9,468 bases of DNA from the NCBI GenBank assembly GCA_031430375.1, contig JANPBJ010000050.1, forward strand, positions 1 through 9,468, read 5' to 3'. Each line of letters starts with the position of its first letter. Position 1 is the first letter of the stretch. The notes beneath the pieces are model-generated. The model made no database searches and was not told the DNA's origin. It saw only the letters and a program-made list of their open reading frames with translations. Positions 1 to 5,738 of this stretch are shown here, piece by piece. This DNA comes from JAENVU01 sp031430375 (GTDB lineage Bacteria > Actinomycetota > Acidimicrobiia > IMCC26256 > JAENVU01). The position numbers and the translations under genes were made by a program.

Positions 1-930
1 GTCGGATGCGAGGCGATACGCGGTCGCGACGGTGATCGGTCCGGCGCCTTCGACCTCGCAGATCTCACCCGGGCAGGTATATCCCCGGAGGTCCGCAGCG
101 TAGGACACGTGGACGACGATCACCGCGAGGGGCCGCGACCCGCGGGTCTTGGTCCTTCTCACATTCGGCGCGGCCTCGCCGTCGCTACCGTCATCGGTGT
201 CGTTGGCTCCGGGTCCTTTGGTGAACAGGTCGGCCATGGTGGTCATCGCGTCGAACGCGACCGCATCGGGATGCACCACGGTGTTGGTCGTGCGGTTCTG
301 TTCGAACAGTTCACGTTCTAACGGTTCGAGAGCAGCCATGATCGCCGCAGTCCGGTCTAACGGTCCGTGGATATCGATTCGACCAGAACCGTCACTCATC
401 TTCCGGTGCCGTAGCGACCGCTGCTGGTAGATCCGCTCATCGTTCGCAGCGTCACTCTCGCGCGACCGTGCCGCAGCCTTCACCCGGTCACATTCGGTTT
501 TGAGGCCTTTGAAACCAGCAGTCTTCGCGACGCCGACCAGTGCCTCTGCGGCATCTGGGTCGGCTTTCACTGCGGCGGACACGGCTTCGGCTTGTGCGGG
601 AGACAACTCCCCGCGACGTAACGCGACTTCGACCGCCGGTTGGGTCTTGACCTGTCGGGCGGTTTCCATCGCGGCGCGACCCGCGCCCACTGATGTGCCC
701 GACGTGGCCGCGAGGAACGCTTCGATGTCACGATGCGTGCCGTCGCCCACCCAGGCGCCGGTCTCATCCAACCGGCCTGCTGCGAGCAACTTGCCCGAGG
801 CGGCGAGTTTCTCGAGCGCAGAGAACGCGAGGACCGCGGCACGCGCATCCGGGCCGGACAGGCACGAAGGATCGAAGCCATCGACGAGACATCGTGTGAT
901 CGAAACGGTCCGTTCCAGTACTTCGAGCAT
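1..930 (-). CDS. DUF222 / 13E12-type HNH endonuclease-like protein, partial (C-terminus outside window)
   Basis: The frame is open on the minus strand from ATG at 930 to the window edge: 310 codons with no stop. The translation is typical of the DUF222 domain of the 13E12 repeat family. It has a GAWVGDGTHRDIEAFLA segment near residue 60, then GAGRAAMETARQV and a GELSPAQAEAV stretch, a basic region (ERIYQQRSLRHRKM), and near the edge VEGAGPITVATAYRL, which in this family sits just before the HNH nuclease domain. That HNH domain, if present, lies off the left edge, so nuclease function is known from the family only. A GGAGG lies 4 nt before the ATG and supports this start. A consensus-like promoter with a palindromic operator candidate lies upstream. 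Members of this family are often multicopy in actinobacterial genomes, and their biological role is poorly defined. The frame is intact as far as visible. Confidence 0.88.
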   Translation of the reverse strand, partial: MLEVLERTVSITRCLVDGFDPSCLSGPDARAAVLAFSALEKLAASGKLLAAGRLDETGAWVGDGTHRDIEAFLAATSGTSVGAGRAAMETARQVKTQPAVEVALRRGELSPAQAEAVSAAVKADPDAAEALVGVAKTAGFKGLKTECDRVKAAARSRESDAANDERIYQQRSLRHRKMSDGSGRIDIHGPLDRTAAIMAALEPLERELFEQNRTTNTVVHPDAVAFDAMTTMADLFTKGPGANDTDDGSDGEAAPNVRRTKTRGSRPLAVIVVHVSYAADLRGYTCPGEICEVEGAGPITVATAYRLASD

Positions 931-934
931 GATG

Positions 935-939
935 CCTCC
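935..939 (-). promoter_or_regulatory. Shine-Dalgarno of the DUF222/HNH gene
   Basis: GGAGG on the minus strand, 4 nt upstream of the ATG at 930. It decides the start of a gene whose far end is not visible. Confidence 0.6.
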
Positions 940-971
940 GTTCTGCCGTAGACCGACTGGCGTGTCCCAAA

Positions 972-1001
972 AGTATACCAAACGTACGTTTGGAACGTCA
1001 A
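972..1001 (-). promoter_or_regulatory. Sigma-70-type promoter of the DUF222/HNH gene
   Basis: On the minus strand TTGACG (996-1001) is followed after 18 nt by TATACT (972-977). Each hexamer is one base from consensus. Predicted transcription begins near 965, giving a leader of about 35 nt with a Shine-Dalgarno before ATG 930. It is the most consensus-like promoter in the window. Confidence 0.7.
978..993. promoter_or_regulatory. LexA/SOS-box-like palindromic operator
   Basis: CCAAACGTACGTTTGG is a perfect 16-bp palindrome that starts directly beside the -10 hexamer and fills most of the 18-bp spacer of the promoter, a classic repressor position. It has the layout of the Gram-positive/mycobacterial LexA box (CGAAC-RNRY-GTTYG). 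The central GTAC fits RNRY, and each half-site has the form CAAAC in place of CGAAC. Some 13E12-family genes in Mycobacterium tuberculosis are known to be LexA-controlled, which fits. Assignment to LexA rather than another repressor is inference. Confidence 0.5.
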
Positions 1002-1081
1002 GCCGAAACCCAACAAAACCAGGAACAATTCTGAACCGAAATCGCGGGAGCACCACCCGGTAGACCCCGTTTCGCGACGAG

Positions 1082-1372
1082 ATGATTTGGACCGCAGAAC
1101 GTGAGGACCTCGTCGCGATGGTTCGCGCCGTCTTTGTGGTGGAGGAATCGGTTGATCAACTCCGCGCCACGCTGGCCGTGCGCGACTCTCCCGGCGGGTG
1201 TCGATATCGCCGTCTCCCCGACGTATCGCAACGCGCCGTTGCGACAATGAATGCCGACTACGCGCGGTGGATTCGCGTGGATGCCGAAGCGAATCGCCAA
1301 CCTTGGATTGCGTCGCAACCGTGGTCGACACTCGCGGCACGGGTGATCGACGCGGCGGGCCTGACGGCCTGA
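1082..1372 (+). CDS. Small unrecognised protein (96 aa)
   Basis: This is an ATG-initiated ORF whose stop lies one base before the stop of the convergent SDR gene; that tight packing and a GC-rich third codon position support real coding. The predicted protein is soluble and unremarkable in composition, with tryptophans at residues 3, 63, 75 and 82 and no signal peptide or membrane segment. I do not recognise the family. The C-terminal third (aromatic, QPW, then a short helix) loosely recalls tails of small P-loop kinase-like proteins, but no Walker motif is present, so this could be the remnant of a longer gene. The Shine-Dalgarno is weak. An in-frame stop at 1061-1063 prevents much N-terminal extension. 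Confidence 0.4.
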   Translation: MIWTAEREDLVAMVRAVFVVEESVDQLRATLAVRDSPGGCRYRRLPDVSQRAVATMNADYARWIRVDAEANRQPWIASQPWSTLAARVIDAAGLTA

Positions 1373-1373
1373 T

Positions 1374-2150
1374 CTAACTCCGGCGGAAGCCGCCTTCGGA
1401 GTCGATGACTTGGCCCGTGATCCAAGCGCCTTCGTCGGACACCAAGAACGCGACCAAGTTGGCGACGTCGGTGGGCGCGCCCCACCGGCCGAACGGCATC
1501 GATCGCGCGACTGCGTCGGCAAGATCGGGGCCGGCCCATCCGGTATCGGTCGGTCCGGGATTGATGGCGTTCACTGTGATGGCCCGATCGGCGAGGTGGC
1601 TCGCGAGGCTGCGGGTCATCTGATGGATTGCGCCCTTGCTCACCGCGTAGGGGAGTTCGTTGGCCATCGGCGCGAGGTGTTGGCCGGAGGTGAAGAGCAC
1701 CACCCGCCCGCCGGGCCGCGTGTCGTCATGGTGGGCGGCGAACGCTTGGACCAACAACAACGATCCCCGAGCGTTCACTGCCCACGACGCGTCGAGCTCG
1801 GCAGCGGTCAACGACTCCAGCGTTCGCTGCGAACTGCGCGCGTGGTTCGCAATGAGCGCGTCGACGGTGCCGAAGCGTTCGATCGCGGCGGCGATCACCC
1901 TTGCCGGCGCGGTGGGATCGGCGAGGTCGACCGCAACATGGCCGACGCGGTCGGGTGTGCCGAGCGCGTCGAGTACGCCGTCGATCCCATCGGGATCCGC
2001 ACCCCAGGGCTGTTCGGCATCATGGGCGGTCCACGAGTGCACGAAAACGCTTGCACCCGCGGCGAGGAGCCGCCGCGCGAGCGCGAATCCGATTCCGATT
2101 TGTCGGCTCACGCCGGTGACGACGGCAACTCGGCCTTCGAGTGGTCCCAT
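1374..2150 (-). CDS. Short-chain dehydrogenase/reductase (FabG-like SDR)
   Basis: This is a 258-residue classical SDR that should use NAD(P)H to interconvert a ketone and an alcohol; the substrate is unknown. Visible motifs: a Rossmann nucleotide-binding loop, TGVSRQIGIG (residues 12-21), with two residues more than the usual TGxxxGxG, and a following HSWTAHDAEQPWG segment typical of one FabG-like subgroup. Also seen are DL at 75-76, NHA at 102-104, and the catalytic set Asn126, Ser155, Tyr168 and Lys172 (YAVSK). NPGPTDTGW (197-205) and the C-terminal ITGQVIDSEGGF are also typical. Length matches the family and the catalytic residues are intact. It is divergent from the selenoprotein gene across 44 bp and convergent with the small ORF at 1082. 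The Shine-Dalgarno is weak; TACGCT lies 8 nt upstream of the ATG. Confidence 0.93.
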   Translation of the reverse strand: MGPLEGRVAVVTGVSRQIGIGFALARRLLAAGASVFVHSWTAHDAEQPWGADPDGIDGVLDALGTPDRVGHVAVDLADPTAPARVIAAAIERFGTVDALIANHARSSQRTLESLTAAELDASWAVNARGSLLLVQAFAAHHDDTRPGGRVVLFTSGQHLAPMANELPYAVSKGAIHQMTRSLASHLADRAITVNAINPGPTDTGWAGPDLADAVARSMPFGRWGAPTDVANLVAFLVSDEGAWITGQVIDSEGGFRRS

Positions 2151-2158
2151 GGGCGTCG

Positions 2159-2164
2159 AGCGTA
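2159..2164 (-). promoter_or_regulatory. Candidate -10 element of the SDR gene
   Basis: TACGCT on the minus strand fits TANNNT and ends 8 nt before the ATG at 2150. Transcription would start within a couple of bases of the start codon (leaderless or nearly so). No clear -35 is visible. Confidence 0.35.
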
Positions 2165-2182
2165 CGACGCACCCAGGGGGCG

Positions 2183-2188
2183 TAGCCT
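2183..2188 (+). promoter_or_regulatory. Candidate -10 element of the selenoprotein gene (leaderless)
   Basis: TAGCCT fits TANNNT and is followed by 6 nt (CACAAG) and then the ATG at 2195, the spacing expected if the first transcribed base is the A of the start codon. There is no convincing Shine-Dalgarno, which agrees with leaderless translation. Confidence 0.45.
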
Positions 2189-2194
2189 CACAAG

Positions 2195-2830
2195 ATGGCT
2201 GAGAGCGATCCCTACGCCGATATCACCGCCACCGAATCGGTCCTGACGTTCACCGAAGCCTTCTCGGACCCAGAGTTCGTGAAACTCGTCATCCCAGAAG
2301 TGAACGAGGGTGACTTCGACTTCGACCTCCCGCAGTACGACTTCTCCACCGGTCGACGCGTCGAGACCACGGATCGGTTCCACCTCGCCGAAGTTGCCGC
2401 GAACCAACCGGTCGCATTGATCTTCGGGTCCTATACCTGACCTCCCTTCCGCGCCCAGTTGGGCGCGTTGCATGCCTTATGGCGTCAGCATCGCGATCGA
2501 GTGGCGTTCGTTGTGGTCTACATCGCGGAGATCCATCCGACGGATGGTTGGCAGGTGACGGACAACGTCACGGACGGAGTGACTGTGGTGCAGCCGATCA
2601 CCATTGGTGAGCGTCTGGGAAATGCAACTGCCTGCGCGCTCAATCTCTCGATCGAGATGCCGGTGGTGATCGACGAAATGGACAACGTGGTGGCGAACGC
2701 GTACGGAGCGCTGCCGGATCGGCTGTACCTGGTTGACCGGGGTGGAACGATCGCGTTCCAAGGAGAGCTCGGTCCGCAAGGTTTCCGACCGGTGGCGCTC
2801 GCTGCGGCGATCGACCGGGTCTTGGGCTGA
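2195..2830 (+). CDS. Iodothyronine-deiodinase-like selenoprotein (in-frame TGA = Sec82)
   Basis: Two ORF pieces on the same strand and in the same frame, 2195-2440 and the codons after it to 2830, form one 211-residue protein if TGA at 2438-2440 is read as selenocysteine. The joined active site reads GSYT-U-PPFRAQL, matching the deiodinase pattern in which Sec follows a threonine and precedes proline. Family landmarks continue across the TGA: VVVYIAEIHPTDGW (106-119; the family has YIxExHPSDGW), QP-ITIGERL (133-141), MPVVIDEMDN (155-164, with the presumed cis-proline 156), and PDRLYLVDRGGTIAFQG (174-190). The N-terminus has a redoxin-like GDFDFDLP. The fold is thioredoxin-like and the protein probably cytosolic, with no signal peptide. 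Cys147 is the only cysteine and might resolve a selenenyl intermediate (inference). Bacterial members have no established substrate; a thiol-dependent redox or dehalogenating activity is plausible. The native stop is TGA at 2828-2830, with no SECIS-like hairpin evident behind it. Confidence 0.88.
2438..2467 (+). promoter_or_regulatory. Bacterial SECIS element with its UGA (Sec) codon
   Basis: The UGA at 2438-2440 is followed by a 9-nt spacer, then a perfect 7-bp GC stem (CGCGCCC 2450-2456 with GGGCGCG 2461-2467) closing the tetraloop AGUU (2457-2460). The loop starts after 16 nt, at the lower edge of the 16-37 nt window used for bacterial SECIS prediction, and has G at its second position followed by U, as SelB recognition is expected to need. 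The element lies inside the coding region, as in other bacteria. SelB binding itself is inferred. Confidence 0.75.
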
Positions 2831-2846
2831 GCGCTCGTCAGCGACC

Positions 2847-2852
2847 TAGCCT
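2847..2852 (+). promoter_or_regulatory. Candidate -10 element of the carboxylase gene
   Basis: TAGCCT, the same hexamer as before the selenoprotein gene, lies 17 nt after the selenoprotein stop. A start near 2858-2860 would give a leader of about 38 nt including the strong Shine-Dalgarno at 2882-2890. The gene could instead, or also, be read through from the selenoprotein gene. Confidence 0.3.
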
Positions 2853-2881
2853 CCCCGATCTTGGCCGCCGTGGCCGAGCGC

Positions 2882-2890
2882 GGGGAGGAG
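2882..2890 (+). promoter_or_regulatory. Strong Shine-Dalgarno that decides a TTG start
   Basis: GGGGAGGAG lies 6 nt before TTG at 2897. It makes 2897 a much better start than the in-frame TTG at 2861, which has no ribosome binding site. Confidence 0.75.
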
Positions 2891-2896
2891 ACGTCG

Positions 2897-4486
2897 TTGA
2901 CCCAGCAGCCGAAGTCCAGTGGTGGCGGTAACCGGCACGAGTGGGGGCCGTTGGTAGCGGATCTCGCGCAGCGCCGGACCAAGGCGCTCGGGATGGGCGG
3001 CGAGTCGTTTGTTGAGCGCCAGAAATCCCTCGGCAAACTCACCGTGCGTGACCGGCTCGAACTTCTGCTCGACCCGGGGACGTGGGTGGAGTACGGGATG
3101 CTGGCTGATCACATGGACGCGGGCTTGGGTGACCGGTTCCTCGCCGCCGACGGTGCTGTCACCGGCGTCGGGGAGATCGATGGCCGTCTGATCGCGGTGG
3201 CGGCGTACGACTTCAGTGTGATGGCGGGCTCGATGGGCGCGGTCGGTGAGAACAAGATTCGGCGCATGCGTCACCATGCGCTCAGTCAACGCATCCCCAT
3301 GGTGTGGCTGCTCGACTCCGCCGGCGCGCGTATTCAGGCCACGAGCGGCTCCACGTTTGCGGGCGCGGGCGACCTCTTCCGCGAGCAGGTGGCCATGAGC
3401 GGAGTGGTGCCGATGGTCGCCGCGATGATGGGCCACTGCGCCGCCGGTACTGCCTATATCCCCGCCCTTGCCGACTTTGTGCCCATGGTGAAGGGGACGT
3501 CGTCGATGGCCCTCGCCGGACGACATCTGGTGAAGGCCGCGGTCGGCGAAGACGTCAGCGAAGAAGAGATGGGCGGCTCCGGTGTTCACACCAAGATCAG
3601 CGGGGTTGCCGATCTCGAAGTGGCCGACGACGAGGAATGTCTGCGCATCGTGCGCGAGTACCTCGCGTTCTTTCCGCAACACAATCAGGAGCGGCCGCCC
3701 ACCCGCGCGTGCACCGACCCGGTTGACCGGCGTGCCGAAGAGATCTACGAGATTGTGCCGACCGCGCCGCGCCGCGCGTACGACGTACGCAAGGTGATCG
3801 CCGCGATCGTGGACGACGGTCACTTCTTTCCGATGAAACCGGAGTGGGCCAAGAACATCGTCACCGGTCTGGCGCGCGTTGGTGGCGAGCCGGTGGGCAT
3901 CGTGGCGAACCAGCCGATGGTGCTCGGCGGTGCGCTCGACGTGAACGCGGCCGACAAAGCCGCGCGGTTCGTCTGGCTCTGCGATGCATTCGGGATTCCG
4001 CTCGTGTTCCTGCACGATGTACCGGGCTTCATCGTCGGTTCCGCCGTGGAGAAGCAGGGAATCATTCGTCACGGTGCCAAGATGCTGTTCGCAGTGAGCG
4101 AAGCGACAGTGCCGAAAATCAGCGTCATCATGCGTAAGAGCTACGGCGCCGGGTACTTCGTGATGAACGGGTTGGCCTACGAAGCCGACTACATCGTCTC
4201 GTGGCCCACCGCGGAGATCGCGGTGATGGGACCCGATGGCGCGGTGAACATCATCCACCGCAAGACGTTGGAGGCGGTGCCCGAAGCGGAGCGCGCCGCC
4301 AAGCGGCTCGAACTTGCGGAGGAGATCCGCGCCAACATCGACCCGTATATCGCCGCGGGCCATGCTCAGCTCGACGACGTGATCGACCCGGCCGATACCC
4401 GCAATGCGATCTGGCGCGGGCTGCGCATCTCGCGCGACAAACGGGTGGAGCGGCCGTGGCGCAAGCACGGCGTGCTCCCGGTCTGA
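2897..4486 (+). CDS. Acyl-CoA carboxylase carboxyltransferase (beta) subunit
   Basis: This 529-residue protein transfers the carboxyl group from carboxybiotin to an acyl-CoA (acetyl-, propionyl- or longer); it has two crotonase-fold halves and probably forms a hexameric core in the cytosol. Family landmarks: KLTVRDRLELLLDPGTW (47-63), the N-half acyl-CoA site LLDSAGARI (138-146), GGSGVHTKISGVAD (226-239), the C-half IVANQPMVLGGALDVNAADKAARF (335-358), DVPGFIVGSAVEKQGIIRHGAK (374-395), YGAGYFVMNG (416-425) and WPTAEIAVMGPDGAVNI (436-452). Length matches PccB/AccD-type proteins. The residue aligned with the specificity-determining Asp422 of Streptomyces coelicolor PccB appears to be Phe421, so the substrate should not be assumed to be propionyl-CoA. 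No biotin carboxylase gene is in the window; a free biotinyl protein lies at 8436. The start is TTG behind a strong Shine-Dalgarno. Confidence 0.94.
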   Translation: MTQQPKSSGGGNRHEWGPLVADLAQRRTKALGMGGESFVERQKSLGKLTVRDRLELLLDPGTWVEYGMLADHMDAGLGDRFLAADGAVTGVGEIDGRLIAVAAYDFSVMAGSMGAVGENKIRRMRHHALSQRIPMVWLLDSAGARIQATSGSTFAGAGDLFREQVAMSGVVPMVAAMMGHCAAGTAYIPALADFVPMVKGTSSMALAGRHLVKAAVGEDVSEEEMGGSGVHTKISGVADLEVADDEECLRIVREYLAFFPQHNQERPPTRACTDPVDRRAEEIYEIVPTAPRRAYDVRKVIAAIVDDGHFFPMKPEWAKNIVTGLARVGGEPVGIVANQPMVLGGALDVNAADKAARFVWLCDAFGIPLVFLHDVPGFIVGSAVEKQGIIRHGAKMLFAVSEATVPKISVIMRKSYGAGYFVMNGLAYEADYIVSWPTAEIAVMGPDGAVNIIHRKTLEAVPEAERAAKRLELAEEIRANIDPYIAAGHAQLDDVIDPADTRNAIWRGLRISRDKRVERPWRKHGVLPV

Positions 4487-4684
4487 GCGCGGAGACGTAT
4501 GGCGCTGACTCGTTGCTCGAGCGGCCACCGAGTGGCCGGGTTGATCAATCGGTGAGGAACAGACGCAGCTCGGGGCCGGGGCTCGATCAACCAACAACTT
4601 GCGGCGTTCGACTACCACTCGCTCGCGGGCACGTTGTTGGCCCTGGCCGCAATCACTGCGCTGGCCGAGATTGCCAGCACTCGC
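4487..4684. other. Convergent intergenic region with a stem-loop and a possible coding remnant
   Basis: About 200 bp separate the 3' ends of the carboxylase and DoxX-like genes. It holds a GC-rich hairpin (4522-4538) and, on the plus strand in one frame (4556-4705), a start-less open stretch. This ends in a hydrophobic LAGTLLALAAITALAEIASTRLG segment that looks like the C-terminus of a lost membrane protein. No complete gene is evident. Confidence 0.4.
4522..4538 (+). terminator. Possible transcription terminator hairpin
   Basis: CGGCCAC and GTGGCCG form a perfect 7-bp stem around a CGA loop, 35 nt after the carboxylase stop and between two convergent genes. No U-run follows, so termination would be of the GC-stem type common in actinobacteria, or the hairpin may only stabilise 3' ends. 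Confidence 0.4.
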
Positions 4685-5653
4685 CTAGGCCGTGCGTTCG
4701 CCTGAGAACGCGCGCCTCGCAACATGAGCGATCGCCCACGACGCGCCCAGCAGGAAGGTGGCCGCGACCAACAGGATCGCGCTGGTCGACGGCGCGCCGC
4801 CGAAAACGTTGATACTGGTGCCGTAGGTAGCTGCGCAGATGACTGCGTCGAGGGCCAGGAACCCGCCCAAGGCTCGGGCCGGTCGGGGCCGCTGTCCGAT
4901 TGCGGCCACGAGAATCCCGAGTCCGATCAACGTGACGCCGAGGAGTGCCGTACCGCGTACCGCTTGGTTCCCCGTTGCGATCTCGCGGAAGTACGTGGTT
5001 CCGTGCGTATCGAGCGAGAAGGAATTGTCACGCTGTTGGTAAACAAGAAACGCGCCGGCACCCCCGAGGAGCGCCAGCAATCCGACCCGGCCGGCATTGA
5101 CCGCCCGCGCGACCGCATTCGCGTCTCCGGCCTTCGCCTTTGCGATCATCGAATCAACCGACCATGGTCCGGCGCCGTTGGCCAAGATCGCGAGATGGAG
5201 CGCGATCATCATGTAGTACGCCCAGTTGTACTCGCCAGGAGTGTTGAGTACCGACAGTGTGATTGCAACGGCTTGACCGACCCCGAGGATCGCGGCGAAC
5301 CGAGTGAAGGTTCCCGACAGCAAGAGCGCTGCGAGCAACACTTCGCTCGCGATCGTGACCCAGCCGAAGATCTTGAAGTTTGGGACAACGATCTCCTCGA
5401 GCACCCACCGGAACGGTCCGAAGACCTCGTTGGTGATCCCGTGGTTCGCGAAGATCCAGAGGCCACGGGTGGGTCGACCGAAGTCTGGCGGTCGTTTCCA
5501 GTCGGTGTTGGAGAGCCAAAGCATTCCCGCGATGACCCGCGCCACGAGTCCAGCCCAGGGCGGTGCCGCGTCTCGGAGCCGCTGGATAGCTGGGGGGATC
5601 CGTAGGTCCCGGATTCCCATCGGGCTGGGCGTCGACACCGTTGGGCTGGTCAT
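4685..5653 (-). CDS. DoxX-like multi-pass membrane protein
   Basis: The protein is 322 residues from ATG 5653, with about eight predicted membrane segments (near residues 33-49, 93-113, 117-137, 143-160, 187-204, 234-252, 262-280 and 289-308). The N-terminal half resembles DoxX/DoxD-type proteins: VARVIAGMLWLSNTDWKRPPDFG (38-59), a long polar loop, then a helix pair with SGTFTRFAAILGVGQAVAITLSVLNTPGEYNWAYYMMIALH. DoxD-family proteins are linked to thiosulfate:quinone oxidoreductase, and DoxX relatives to redox protection; the role here is not established. The second half (187-322) is a less familiar four-helix extension. A longer frame begins at 5776 but overlaps the HD-GYP 3' end and adds a proline/arginine-rich tail. 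ATG 5653 has TAGGTT 7 nt upstream, so I chose it. Confidence 0.75.
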   Translation of the reverse strand: MTSPTVSTPSPMGIRDLRIPPAIQRLRDAAPPWAGLVARVIAGMLWLSNTDWKRPPDFGRPTRGLWIFANHGITNEVFGPFRWVLEEIVVPNFKIFGWVTIASEVLLAALLLSGTFTRFAAILGVGQAVAITLSVLNTPGEYNWAYYMMIALHLAILANGAGPWSVDSMIAKAKAGDANAVARAVNAGRVGLLALLGGAGAFLVYQQRDNSFSLDTHGTTYFREIATGNQAVRGTALLGVTLIGLGILVAAIGQRPRPARALGGFLALDAVICAATYGTSINVFGGAPSTSAILLVAATFLLGASWAIAHVARRAFSGERTA

Positions 5654-5660
5654 GACCTGC

Positions 5661-5666
5661 AACCTA
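5661..5666 (-). promoter_or_regulatory. Candidate -10 element of the DoxX-like gene (leaderless)
   Basis: TAGGTT on the minus strand ends 7 nt before ATG 5653, the spacing expected for transcription starting at the start codon. It supports the shorter 322-residue start. Confidence 0.4.
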
Positions 5667-5738
5667 CCGGCGCGACGCGGTGATCGACACGGCCAGTCCT
5701 TACGAAGCGCGAAATCGCTGTGTTCTGTCGTGTTGCGG

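Noticed and set aside
567..1340. 257-codon open frame on the minus strand
   Set aside because: It overlaps the DUF222 gene in another frame, is rich in Arg/Ser/Pro, and runs through the promoter region.
1410..2246. 278-codon open frame on the plus strand
   Set aside because: Antisense to the intact SDR gene; composition is that of a shadow frame.
2195..2440. Two separate small proteins, 2195-2440 and 2459-2830
   Set aside because: They are in the same frame and together form a deiodinase-like protein; the TGA between them is best read as selenocysteine and is followed by a SECIS hairpin.
4540..4550. TTGATCAA palindrome as an operator
   Set aside because: It is short, lies between convergent 3' ends and has no nearby promoter.
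2846..4618. 590-codon open frame on the minus strand
   Set aside because: It is antisense to the carboxyltransferase gene, very rich in His/Arg/Asp and resembles no family; typical of high-GC mirror frames.
4724..5605. 293-codon open frame on the plus strand
   Set aside because: Antisense to the DoxX-like gene; highly charged with no recognisable domain.
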